The position numbers and the translations under genes were made by a program. Below are positions 32,361-43,750 of a DNA stretch of 64,000 nt, piece by piece. Below the pieces are notes generated by a model. It was not told the DNA's origin and did not search any database. It saw nothing but the letters and a program-made list of their open reading frames with translations. How positions within the stretch are numbered: the stretch's first letter is position 1; each line of letters opens with the position of its first letter. Origin of the DNA: Lineolata rhizophorae. Taxonomy: Eukaryota; Ascomycota; Dothideomycetes; Lineolatales; Lineolataceae. The stretch lies in the NCBI GenBank assembly GCA_010093515.1, contig MU001685.1, positions 785,851 to 849,850 on the forward strand. The letters are read 5' to 3'.

Positions 32361-33934
32361 GGCTGGCAGAACCCGAACCGGGGGCCTTGCACAAAGCCGT
32401 ATGCAGATGGGTTGATGGGCCGGGAATACGATTACGTGACTTTCGCTGCCGTGCCTGATTGGCCGCGGATTCTCTATACGCCGGGGGCAGGCGCACGCCG
32501 GACGGGGTCGGTCGGTTCGGATGTGGGGGAGGTTGGATGATGGTTGCTTGTACCTCCTGTGCCTGGCAGATTGGCGGCGCGAGAGCGGGCAGTTGTCCGC
32601 CTGCGGTAAGCAAGTGCGTACTGGGTACATTGGAGGGGGTTGGTACCTCTACTACCTGCTCGGGGAACACAGTGTGCCCTGTGCTATGTTTGAAGCGGAC
32701 TGAAGCGTGTCTTTCCTAGGAGGCGCTGCTCAGTGTACCGGGAGAAATGGATGGAATGCTGGGAACGCAGAAGAGGCTTGTGGTTAGGTAGGTAGGTCGT
32801 CGCGATAGATATGGCGCGTACGTCGCTCACCGCCGAGGCGTGTGGCTCCGCAGCCCAAGACGGCTGGGCCACAGCGGCTGCTTGGCCTCAGCCCGCGAGA
32901 CTTGGCTCACCGGCCAGCCACCGGTGTGGCCTGTTTGACAGCTGACGCTAGTCACCAAGCCGGCGCCCGCGCCACACCTAGCCGGAGAGAGCCGTCTTCA
33001 TACGACCGCTCCCCAGATTGTTTATCGGGCGATCATCAAGGTACTTAGCCAGGCTGTCTTCAGTCGTCTACTATGCAGAAACGCCGTGCCAAGTTGCACA
33101 GGATACAGTTGCGCAATAAACACGCGCCATCACGCACGCAGCACCCAAGACAAGCCGCACGCACTCTCAAGGAATTTTGAATTGATGTCCAACAAAGAAA
33201 AAAAAAAAAAACCTGCTGGAGTTAACAAGACTGGGGCTGAGGGAAGGGGGGGGTAGGTGGCAGCTTGGCAAGCAAAGAAGCCCAAATTCTCATGCGCCAC
33301 CGTTTCCCACGCCTCGGAAAGCGTAGATGGCAATAGTCCCGAAGCCCGGCCAACGGCGCCGCCTTTGAGCTCTTGTGCCATATGTTACGCACAAAAGTGT
33401 CCAAGTTACACTGGTACATAGGAAAAAGCCGGTCGAGCTCGTCCTCAAAATAAGACGGAAGAAGAAAGAAAATACCACGGCCCTCGACCCGGCGTTCGGG
33501 AACCCCGTCGTTTCATCCCCCCAATTTTTTTTTTTGGCGCCGGGAGGCGGCCGCGGCGATAGATGTTTGCTGGCAGCAGGGCATCTAGCTCTAGCTGCAT
33601 CTCCGGTGGCATCCAAGAAAACCTTCCTCCCAAGACTGCAACCTGCAACAAATTGAAAACTCCATTGTTCAACCCTGCTCGCTCCACCCGGCCGTCGTTC
33701 AACCCTGCCCGTACCACCCGGCCGTGGATCTCAAGCTGTTTTGGCATGGCATTCGAAAGCAGCGCCTCTCTTTTCAGATCTCTGTCCCCTTTTCTCCTTT
33801 TGTTTCAATCCAGTCCCGGGCGGCCGTCTCTCCGTTGTAGGATGACCGTGTAAAAGGAAAAGCAGTATAGTCATGTGCTCGCACGTGCGTTTTGCTTTAT
33901 GGCAACTCATTTCCACCGTGACCTCGCTCCCGCT
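32361..33934. other. Intergenic region
   Basis: Promoter side of the D-LDH gene and 3' flank of the Pal1 gene. A13 near 33197-33209 and T10 near 33526-33535. A direct near-repeat at 33668-33722 (GTTCAACCCTGC...CACCCGGCCGT, twice in tandem) is visible. No gene was recognised. Confidence 0.5.
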
Positions 33935-36414
33935 TTAGGAAGCGCGGCGCTCAGGCCGGCTCCGCCTGCCGCCCTTGAGCGACTTTACACGATTGAGGAA
34001 ACCGCCTCCGACCTTCGCCTCGGGGGCCGCATCTCCCGTCGCGGCGTCGGTAGTCATGCGGCGCTCGAGCGCTACGCCCCTCATCGGGGAGCTCGGCGCC
34101 CTGGCGCGGCCCGTCTTGGCGACCTCGGTCTCAGTCTGCTTGATGGTCGCCCCCTTCTTGTCGTAGGCCTCGTCGTAGTCGTTGAAGAATGGGTTCTTCT
34201 CGTACATCTTGAGCGCGCCGCCGGCGCTCTGCGGGCTCTTGATAGCCGGCGGGCTTCCGGGTGAAGTGGTGCCGCTCATGATGGCCGACTCGTAGCGGGC
34301 GTCCGGCGAGGTGACGCGACCACCGGGGCTGACGCCCTCCTGGAAAGGCCGGCGTGACTGCGAGATGCCGCGGAAGCGCTGGGCGAGGGACTTCTTGCGT
34401 TGGATGCCGCCAGTTTGAGGTGGGTAGCCTTCGCTCTCGGATTCGCGGCGCTGGATGGCCGTGCGGGACGCTGCGGTTCCTTCTAGGAAGGTTGACGTGC
34501 CTAGGCCCACCGACTCCTCGCCGTGGACGTACTCGCGGCCCTTGGGGTTCCAGTGGGTACCGTCATCCCTGGAAGGCCTCACTTTGAGGTCGTCGGCGCG
34601 GCTGGTGGCGTAGTCGGTGAAACCCTCGGCCCCGCGGCCGTGAAACTGGTTCAAATCAATGTTCTTGTTGAGCGGGCCGGAACCACCCAAAGCGTTGTTG
34701 GCCGAGCCCTCGGAAAAGGCTTGCATGGGGGCGCGGTTGTCCCTCCTGCGATTACGGTGGGGATTGCACGCATCAAACGGGCCGTCGTGATGAAACACTG
34801 GATGCCACATCAGCGATTAGGTCGATGGGGGCGAATTGCGGGACGAGTCCCCCCGGCTTCGAAACGAAAGGACAAAACAAACCTCCCGTTCCATAAATAC
34901 CCGTAACGTCCAATTTGTCAATCACGTCGTAGACGACGCGATTGCTTCGCTCCTTGGCCTCGCGCCGGCGCCGCCTCTCCTTCCGTTTCTTCTCCTCTTC
35001 GGAGGCCAGCGAGCTCCTGGAGCTCTTGTTCATGACGGACGACTCGGAATTGCGTCTAGGCCTGCGATTCTCTCGGCGTTCGGGGCTGGCGAAAATGTCC
35101 AGCTCACCCGTGGGCCGCTGCGGCCTCGGTCGGGCTCCCGGAGGCGGGCGATGGCGGGGTTCATTTTCGCTCGAACGCGACGGCCGGTGCGAGGAAGGTG
35201 GTTGGGTGCCGGAGCGAACGGTGGGCGGGCGCTGGGCCGGCGGCAGACCTGAAAACGGGGCCACGTTAGCAAACGGCTGCCTCTCGCGATCGACGGAGCC
35301 AATTGAATGTGGCGAAATCGTACCAGTCTTGGCCGAGCCCTTGTCCTCGAGCGTCAGACCATCCTGCGTTTTTGGGTAGTTAGCGAAAAGCGAAACAAAC
35401 TCGCGAAACTTCGGGTCCATGTGCGAGCGCGGGTGAAGTTTAGAGGCCACCGAAAAGCGCGACGGACAAAGGTGCGATGCGAGCGAAAAGCGCACGAGGC
35501 GACCAAAAAAAAAAAAAAAATGAAGGCGATGCAGAGGCAGAGAGCGACAAATTAAGGCGCGCCGCATGCAATTGGGAGCGCAGAAATGAAGTTACACGTG
35601 TTGGCGCCTTATCGGCAACCTTGCAAACGGCAAGGGGGGGAGGGGGGCGATGACGGCGCCACCAGCGGGAGGGAAGGGAAACGGGGTATACGCACAAAGA
35701 GCTCAGCGGCGTCGAAGGCCGGCTTCTTCTGCTGCGATGCGACGGCGGGCTCGGACATGTCGATAAGAGCGGCGTCGTCGGCGTTGCTGGCGGTGTGCGG
35801 GCGCGCAGGCAGGTCCTCCTCGTTCGGGGCTAGGAAAGGGTTCCGAGAGACGGGGCGGCTGGGGTGGCTGCTGGCGCTGTTGAAGCTGCGCGGCGAGGGC
35901 AGCGCGGGCGACGGAAAGGCGGGCGAGGCAGCGCGGTTGCGGAAAGGGTTGTTGGAGGACAGATTGAGCGTCAGCCCGGGCGAGGGCCGGCGGTCTATTA
36001 TTGATATTGTCGCGGCCGAGCGTTAGCGGGCGTTGCGGGGGTGCAGGCGTGCGGACGGGCGGGCAGCGGTCGGAGGGTGAAAGGGGCCGCGTCGGGTGTT
36101 TGAGTGTTGGGCTAGAGGCAGGCGGCGGCGGCGCGAGAGTTGGCCGCGAAACCAGGACGCGCGCTTGGGGCACGTCGACCTGACGACAGCCGGCCGAGAG
36201 GGAGCTGGGAGGGCTGGGGAGGGGGGGCCGGGGGGGAGGGGGGTTGGTCGGAAGGCACGAAGGGCAGAGGGAAGGGAGGCGCAATGGGTGCAAACGGGCT
36301 GGTGTGCAGTGCGATGACGGGGGAGGAGCGAGTGCGACGGGGCGCCGGGCACCTCGGCGGGCCGTGGCAGGGCAGGAGCGACTTACCTGGCAGCGCGGGC
36401 TGCGCGAGCGACAT
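33935..36414 (-). CDS. Pal1-family cell morphology protein
   Basis: Five exons on the minus strand (36414-36387, 35994-35696, 35363-35324, 35248-34883, 34797-33935) give 532 codons with closed phases. Conserved Pal1 pieces appear in order: PSPGLTLNLSSNNPFRNRAA at the N-terminus, a Ser/Pro-rich spacer with NPF motifs, and a basic helix KKRKERRRRREAKERS. The signature YDVIDKLDVTGIYGTGVFHH then follows, continuing into HDGPFDACNPHRNRR and APMQAF. In fission yeast Pal1 localises to the cortex of growing tips with Sla2 and helps maintain cylindrical shape; NPF motifs suit endocytic EH-domain partners. The rest of the C-terminal half is probably disordered, ending in an Arg/Lys-rich tail. The large first intron (about 390 bases) is GC-rich. 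Confidence 0.9.
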
Positions 36415-39010
36415 GGTTGCGCGCGATTGGCACCCGAACCCTTGCAGCCGCCTGCGCCAGTGGCACGAATGTCGGGACGACCAAGGATTCCTGCCGGATC
36501 CAGCAAGCGGGCTGCCGCGGGCAGGCTTCGGCGACCTGAGAGGCGCGCGTCGGGCGGGTGGCGGTGGTGGTTTGCGGCCGGCGGCAGCAACAGGAAGAGG
36601 CGTGGAGGAAAAGGCGGCGGAGAGGCGTGACGGGTATTGGCAGGAAGACGGCGGGCGCGGAGTAGTAAGCTCGCGGCAGGCCCCGACTCCCGGACTCGCG
36701 TAGCCGAAGAATGCGGTAGGGAGGCGGGAGGCAGGAGGCAGGAGGCAGGCGGCGGATGCGTCGGCGCGCAGACACCGCTCCCGCGCGTCTTTGTCGCGGT
36801 GCTGTGTGCGGGCCGACTGCTATGCCTTCACGACGGGATTGCTAGGTGGTAGGATGCGATCGGAGGAGACGGTCGGGCGGGTGTGTCCGCGGGGACTCGC
36901 GGGGGTTTGGACGCGGAGGCTGCTGGCGCTAGACTTTGATAGGTGGTGATGCAGGTGAGAGCTCTCTCTTCCTCTGGCGGGCTTCGTGCGAGCCCCGGGT
37001 GCGTATCGCATGCGCGCGTGGACCTGCGGGCGCAGGCGCGCGGCGGCGGGCTCCAGCTGCTCTATATGTACTTCTGGCAGCGCGAGGAGACGTGGGATAG
37101 AACGAGCGGGAAGGGAGAGCCAAGCGGCGGCGGGAGTAACGTGGATCAGGCGGGCGGCGGGTGCAGCTTTTCGAGGGGCTTCGCCGGGACGCGGGCGCGG
37201 CTTCCTCAATGCTGTACCTAATGAGAAAGCGCGGCCGCGGCCACGGCCGGTCTGGCCAGCGCCATCGGCCACTCGTATCCGCACACACGTGCTGGCCGAT
37301 GCCATCACGACCCGGGCAGACCCCACGGTCCCTTCCTCTCTTGGCATCAAGGTCTCAGCCTTGCCTTCGTTCCTTCCGTGCTCGAGATGCGCTTGACCGC
37401 GAGCCAAGCGTTCTGCCGCCGGTCCGCCCAAACCTTGTGCGCCGCGCTACGTAAACTGGGCTCCTCGGGGGGTATGATGCACCCATTTGGCCGCGGAGTA
37501 GCACCGCGAGGCGTCTCTCACGGGAACGCGTCCGACAGCGCCTCGGGTCCTGTGCCCCGGAGCTAATTGTCGCAGCTACCTACGTAACGTAGTATGTATG
37601 TGCAACTACCTACGCACTATTGCGCCGGCACGTACGCACTGAACTACCGAATGCCCTGACCGCGCCTCCCATGTACATGTCTCCTTCCCGGCCGTCTGGA
37701 CGTTCTGATACAGCCGGACGCGTGTCGGGGCGGCGATCGGCCCGCAGAGACCAGACGTTCGGCGGGTACGCTCAGGAACAAGAGGCGGCCATTGGCGGCG
37801 ACGAGAGCCCGCATCGCTGCCGACCCGCAGCCAGCGTGCAGCCATTGGGCTCGCCGGGGGCAGAAGGGGGGGGGGCGCCGCGGGGGCCGGCGCCCCTTTT
37901 TCCAGCAACCGCAAGGCTCCAGGAACCAAGCCCAGCCAACCACCGCGCGGCGAGGCTCTCCGACCCACGGGTCCTTGTGGGCTGAGAGGTTTTGTGCGAA
38001 TACGCAGTACATACCTCGATCCTATGAGCTATCATTTTCTCCTTTTATCGGCGCTTGCTGCGCGCCACTCCATCCAGCGCATGAAGTTGCCAGCCTGGGA
38101 TCACCACGAACAAGATGAAGCACGAAAAGAAAAAAGAGAAGACCACGGAGGAATAGGATTTAGACTTCCAGCCTTGACCCAGCGGGCCATCGGCGGCGCC
38201 GGCCCAAACCCGCCGAACTCGTCGACGCGGCGCGAGCCCCGTGATTCAGGGTCTCGTCGCTTGGCTGGGCGCGCCGCCCCCCGGCCCAGAACGGCGATCT
38301 CGCGGTTGGCGCAGCGCGATCGACTGAGTGACGATGAGAATGAAATGCCACCCCAGCCTGGCTGTCCATCCATCCACCTCCACAATATTCTTTTTTCGGC
38401 CTTTTCCAATAAACAGGGCCCCTAGAAATAGACGGTTGTACTTTCAGCCACAGGCTGTTTTTCCCGCTCGCTTTCGCCATTGCTTCGTGTTGCCCGGGGA
38501 GTGTGCAGATTTCATTGTCCAAAGCCCTTGCGTAGCCGCGCAGGCTTTTCTGCTTTCACATTGGCCCAGCGCCGGCCTGTATGTAGCGCCCGGAAGCTGG
38601 ATGGCGAGCCCGGTGGCCGCAGCCTGCATCGAGGCTGGCTGCGCGGCCCCAACCGAGTGCTAGAGTAAACTGGGAAGCCCAACGGTGAATCGACGACGGG
38701 CGAGCCGCGCCACACGCGCCACAGGCCCGAGGTTTCAGGCCCGCCCGCCCCGTGGGAGCGCGACCCGGCTGCGGCCTGGCCCGCGAGGCTCGCCAATCTC
38801 GGAGCTTGGCCCCGGCGCGCTTTTCGTCGCTGGCCAACCAACCACCAACCGCCCCACCACCACGACGCGCGCCTTCCGGCTCCAAAACCGGGCACCCAAC
38901 ACACCATCAACCCCCCCGTCCCCGTGCCCGTCCCTCTACCCGCCTTACTACCTACGCACCTACGTGCTCTGCAGCGTCCGCAACGCGCCCGACACCGCCG
39001 CACTGCAGCC
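36415..39010. other. Long GC-rich divergent intergenic region
   Basis: 2.6 kb between the divergent Pal1 and Med31 genes. High GC with overlapping open frames in most phases on both strands, none with a recognisable domain. GGCAGGAGGCAGGAGGCAGGCGGC near 36728-36752 is a short tandem repeat. A G9 run is near 37867-37875. Confidence 0.55.
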
Positions 39011-39548
39011 ATGGCCAGCAATCCGACGACGATGACGACGCCGCCGCCGCCGCCGCCGCAGCAGCAGCAGCAGCAGTCGGCCGCCGAGGGCGTCCAGGAG
39101 GACGAAGATCGCTACGGCGGCTACACGCGCTTCGAGCTCGAGCTGGAGGTATGCAATGATTTGCCAGGCGCGAACCCCGTCGCAGACGGACGGGATCCGG
39201 CTCGCTCACATTCGGCCCAGTTCGTCCAGTGCCTGGGCAACCCGGCGTACCTGAACTACCTGGCGGCGCAGAAGCTGCTCGACAAGGCCGACTTCGTCGC
39301 CTACCTCGACTACCTGCAGTACTTTACCCAGCCCAAGTACATCAAGTTCATCACGTACGTGTCCCGGTCCCAAAGCCCGCGACGTCACCATGATGCCCCC
39401 CCCCCCCACCCACCCCCCCGCGCTCAAGGCGCTCGAGCTCCTCCAGCAAGAACGCTTCCGCAAGGAGATCCTCATGCCCGACGTCATGACGCGCATGATG
39501 AACGAGGGCATCGAGGCCGCCCTCGACAACCAGCGCCAACACCCCTGA
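39011..39548 (+). CDS. MED31: Mediator complex subunit 31 (Med31/Soh1), with anomalous last junction
   Basis: Exon 1 (39011-39148) codes a Pro/Gln-rich start and EDRYGGYTRFELELE. Exon 2 starts at 39221 with FVQCLGNPAYLNYLAAQKLL and continues DFVAYLDYLQYFTQPKYIKFIT, the diagnostic Med31 core. The C-terminal piece ALELLQQERFRKEILMPDVM is in another phase and ends at 39548. Med31 is a small, highly conserved helical subunit of the Mediator middle module that links activators to RNA polymerase II. Family members read YPGPxLKALELL at the junction. Here a C12 and a C7 run occupy that place and no usual acceptor is visible. Splicing from 39359 to 39428 would close the frame but drops six conserved residues. 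A homopolymer assembly error is likely. Confidence 0.85.
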
Positions 39549-40616
39549 TGATGTCCTGCCCTCCTTTTGGGGTTGAGGGAGGGGGATGGGGGGTTTAGAC
39601 CCGCGCGGAGGCCCGCGGGTCTGGCCTCCGGCAACCCTCCCCCCCAAAGCACTATGTAGGTGGAGAGAGGAGCTGCGCACCCAACGTCTTATCGTCGGCT
39701 CCGGCGCGCGCGCGCACGTTGGCTGGCGCGTCCGTCCCCTCGCTCGTGCGGTTTCCGAAGATGCCGTTTCAAGGAACCGGGTCGGGCGGCCGGGCGGGCT
39801 GAAACAAGATTCTGCATCAGAAACGGCGAGGGGGGGGGGGGGGGGGGGGGGGGGGAAGGCGGAGCATCCAGAACGTTGCAACTTTCGTTTGGCAGGTGCG
39901 CATCGACTTGCGCGCTGCACGGATTGCTGGGATGCTTCAGAAGATTGGGCCGTGGGTCCGGGCGCTGGTTTCGATAGAGGGCGCGTTCCATGGAAGCATT
40001 TCGACGACGCGTACATGCCGTTTTGTGCGCCGGCCGTGGGCGCAATCCCACCGGGCTAGACAAAGCAGGATTGCCGATGGTGGAGCGGGTCCAATGGCTC
40101 GTGCGCTTTCAACCATTAGTTTAGCTCCGCCGGCGCATTTGCGGAATGTTGAAGTATGGCGCTTGCGCTTGCTAGAGGTGTCTTGTGTTCTTGACTTCTG
40201 ATTTGTTCAACGTCAGTCCATCCGTTGTGATGAGAGTTGCGCAAGTGACAACGAGTCAGCCTTTTCTTTGTGCGGAGCCCTTTCACATGTTAATAGTGCG
40301 AGAGGTTGGAAGCCAATACATGGTGCTACTTTCAAGGGAGCACCTTCTAGTTCTCTGCTCCTAATGTTCTCGAGCTAGATTCGTCCAGCTCAAGCTTTGG
40401 ACTCCGCTTTGATGCTTGGAATTCAAACTCCGAGCCATGATTGAACGCCAAAAAAGGTTAATGCGAATTCTCCAGCTAAAGCAATGAAAATACATTTTGT
40501 CAATGCCTAGCTTCCTGGGAGGATATTGATTTCCCTCAATCTCAGCAGTTCAACACTGGGTGCGCCAGGGCGGAAAAGGAATAATACATTGACTGAACAA
40601 AAGAAAGTGGGATATA
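39549..40616. other. Intergenic region
   Basis: 3' flanks of the convergent Med31 and RPC11 genes. It contains a G26 homopolymer at 39830-39855 and otherwise no coding or RNA signal. Confidence 0.6.
39830..39855. repeat. G26 homopolymer
   Basis: Twenty-six consecutive G residues on the plus strand. Length is likely to be unreliable in any read set. Confidence 0.95.
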
Positions 40617-41261
40617 TCACTCCCTCCACTGCTTCCCACACGTAGTGCACTACAACTCACGAGTTAGAATACACACAGTCAGTCCGAATGTGCCCGGGAG
40701 CGCTCATACCTTGTAGAACGAAGTCATCGGCTCGTCGGCACTCCTGATCTGGACCTGGAAGAAGAAAGCCTCGCCACCATTGCAGCGATCATTCGGACAT
40801 TGCACTATTCACACGCACACGCGCAAAAGTCAGAATCAAGGCAGTCTCAATAAAAAAAAGAAAAGAAAAGAAAAGAAAAAGGCGCCACGGTCCGTCTACA
40901 AGCCATAGCGAGGACAAAGCAGCAAGGTAGTTAGTAGGGAAAAGCCCACGCCGTGCACGTAACTCACCGTGCGTCTTGTCGACGTTCTCCCACGCCTTGG
41001 CGCCGCCCATGATGTCCTCGACCTCCTTGCGCGGCATCACCTTGCGCTCGGCGTAGCGGCGGTCGAGCACGTAGCGGTACGGGCAGGTGCGGCACTCGAA
41101 GCAGTTGCGGCCGCGGAAGGCCTCGCCGGGCTCCGTCAGCGGCGCCCGCGCCACCACGAGCATGTTGGAGCAGGCGGGGCAGACTGGGAGCGCGTGAGCG
41201 AGCGGCGGCGTGAAGACGGGATGGGAGAGATGCTGTTCGGCGGGCGCTTACACAGAAGCAT
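40617..41261 (-). CDS. RPC11: DNA-directed RNA polymerase III subunit RPC11 (C11)
   Basis: Four exons on the minus strand (41261-41252, 41183-40968, 40804-40710, 40649-40617) give 118 codons, matching the family's usual length of about 110. The tiny first exon codes MLL and completes MLLFCPACSNML, the first half of the N-terminal zinc ribbon (C-x2-C), closed by CFECRTCPYRYVL. The linker has EDIMGGAKAWENVDKTH. The C-terminal TFIIS-like ribbon has QCPNDRC, then the catalytic loop QIRSADEPMTSFYK, and ends CTTCGKQWRE. C11 provides RNA 3'-cleavage and is needed for termination and reinitiation by Pol III. The acidic loop residues Asp-Glu in RSADEP that drive cleavage are present. Pol III assignment over Rpb9/Rpa12 rests on the MLLFCP start and spacing. 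Confidence 0.93.
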
Positions 41262-41902
41262 TTTGACTAGCTGGCTAGCTAGCTAGCTTTGGGTACTCGA
41301 GGAGAGTGAAGCGTGTGCGGATATTCGGGTTGTGCCTATTGCACGTGATAGCGCGCCGGGCTTTGCTGGGGAGGAAAAAAGAGGAAGCTGCAAAGTCTTC
41401 AAGGTCTTCGACGACAAGTACTACTATGCGTGCTGTAGCGAGAGCTTGCATGCATTCTCTCGTGGGCAAACATGCAAGTTGTTCCGCGGCGTTTTACGTG
41501 CTGTGTGCTGGTACGAAAACGGTGCCAGGTTGATTTGCACGGGACAGACTCAGCAGTCGCGCCGCAGAGAATGAATGACTACTCAGGTGCGCAGTGGCAG
41601 GCGCGGAAAATCATTTGGCCCGGGTAGCTATCGCCGTGCCAAGGCTTGTGTGGCTGTGTGCTGCAAGCCGGGCGTCGCGGGGGAACCAGACGGGACCTCT
41701 GAGACACGCATGTCCGCTAACGCGCGCGCTTACCTTACCATGTCTCTCCCTCACCGTCCCGACTCCTAGAAGTATTCGCTTCGAGCAGAAATAAAGGCGC
41801 TCGCTGCTCCCGGCTGCTTCGTTCATTCTCCCATTTCCTCCCGAGAGCGTGCCCCTCTACCCCCCCGACGCAGCTAAGCAGCGGGCGACGCGAGTCCCGA
41901 AT
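41262..41902. other. Intergenic region, divergent promoters
   Basis: Spacer between the RPC11 and ankyrin-protein starts. A short CTAG-rich tract (tagctggctagctagctagc) is at 41269-41288. No gene was recognised. Confidence 0.55.
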
Positions 41903-42849
41903 ATGGCCGACGAGTTTGAGGTTCGTCAGTGCCGCGCTCGCCCCCCCCCCCCGGGGAGCTCCGCCTCTTTCGCACGCCTCGAAGCGGGACATCCCTAGCT
42001 AACGCGTTCCTCACCACCGCTCCAGGGTGCCTCGCCGCGCGAGCAGGCCGTCGAGGCCGCGCGCCGCAACAACCCCGAACTCCTGCAGGAGCTGATCGAC
42101 AAGGTCGGCAAGAAGGGCGGCGACAAGGGGTCACCCGAGGCCGTGGCCGAGTTCCTCAACACGGCGCGGGACGGCGTCGGCTACGGACTGCTGCACCTGG
42201 CGGCCATGAACGGCAAATGTGCGTAGCTCGCTCGCCTCCCCCCCCTTTTCCCCCAACCCCGAGCTCCTGGGTACCTAGTACCTACTGCTCTCCGGCGCCG
42301 CCGCCGCTTGAGGAACACGGAGAGTTGTTTTGTACATCGCGTTGACTGAATTGGAAACCCGGTGCTGCAGACGACGTGCTCGACCTGCTGCTCGACCAGG
42401 AGGGCGTCGAGATCGACCACGAGGACCGCATGGAGAAGGACACCCCCCTACACAAGGCTGTCCGTTTCGTCAACAGCTTGAAGCCGGAGTCGTGGGAAGA
42501 TGGCAAGGAGATTGTGGACATTCTGATAGACGCGGGCTGCGATCCTAGGTTCGTCGTATCAACAACCCTTTCGCCGGCCGGGGGGCAGACGGTCAGAGGG
42601 GGGTTGAAAAATGAACGAAATGTCGTGTTCACCACTAAGTGGCGTTGTTCTGACATCTTTTGTTCTCGATCGCGTAGGATCCGCAACAAAGGCAAACTGA
42701 AGCCTATCGAGCTCGTCGACCCGCGCAACAAGGACCTGATCGAGGCCCTGCGCAAGGCCGAGTGGAACATCATGTACGCAAACGACATCCCCGAGGCCGA
42801 GGCCGACGAGGACGAAGGTCCGACGGGCAGCGCGAGCGACAGCGATTGA
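41903..42849 (+). CDS. Small ankyrin-repeat protein, Yar1-like
   Basis: Four exons (41903-41920, 42026-42218, 42371-42548, 42678-42849) give 187 codons with all phases closing. After the short start MADEFE come ankyrin-like units: EQAVEAARRNNPELLQELI, then GYGLLHLAAMNGKYDVLDLL, DTPLHKAVRFVNSLK and IVDILIDAGCDPRIRNKGKL. A final helix with LIEALRKAEWNIMYA leads into an acidic tail (EAEADEDEGPTGSASDSD). Size, two to three repeats, the DPxIRNK segment and the acidic tail resemble yeast Yar1, the cytosolic chaperone that shields newly made RPS3; this comparison is from memory. The next gene downstream is RPS3, in convergent orientation. It could equally be a generic ankyrin protein. Confidence 0.85.
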
Positions 42850-43750
42850 TCGCCTCGCGCCTCACTCCAACATGCGCCATTTATTCCTTTTCATGTTCCT
42901 CTCTCTCTCAGGGCTAGCGGCGGAGGGGGGGGAACGGGATATCGTCCCAACGGAGTCTCAGTCTAAGTGCTTAGGGTTCTAGATGGGGTTTCCGACGAGA
43001 CTATGCATGCATGAAGAGGGCGTTCCGTGTGTTTGGGCATCCGTGAGGATTCGTTTCGAGAACTGGGCCGTTCAAAGGCGGGAGGCCTAGAGTGGCCACA
43101 TTGTAGAGGCTCACTGTATAGTACGGTCTGTGGTTGCGATGCTCTGGTCGGGCGCAGGAGATGCGCCGCAGAGCTGGGTGAAGAGTCGAACGAGTCATGG
43201 TTTTCTATCCCGGGTTCGGCGGGTTCGCGACAATAGACTTGCGGTTTTGGTTGCAAAACGGGGACATCCTTTGCATCAAGCGATGCAAATCGAGTCCAGC
43301 GCTAAGTTAGGATACCGTGCATGATTTTGAAGTAGTTGTTGTTTTTATTATTTTCTGCACCGAAGTCCTCTACTCCAGGTCAACCGACATACGGAGCTAG
43401 ACAAATAGCTCGACGTACGGAGTACATTCTGGAGGATTCACATGCAAAAGGGTTTTTAGCGGTAAGCTACATCCTCCACAAGAGCAATCCTTAGGAAGCT
43501 ATCCTTCACCGCGCTAGCCTAGAGCAATCTCCATCGTCATTCTGGTCTGGAGTTTTACCATTAATTTGAAGTGTTGTGCAGAAAAGCCGCGAAAGTGCCC
43601 GGGCTTTAACGTACACACAAATGCACCTCCTGACTCCGAATTTCTGTGGAGGGGAAAAAAAGCAATCAAGCCTCACTTCGCACGGCCTCCGGCTCTATCT
43701 CGCACTCTTGTCCGTTCCTCCACAACCAGCTCCTCCGGTCCTTCCTGTTC
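42850..43750. other. Intergenic region
   Basis: Convergent 3' flanks of the ankyrin gene and RPS3. No coding frame of substance and no RNA gene seen. Confidence 0.55.
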
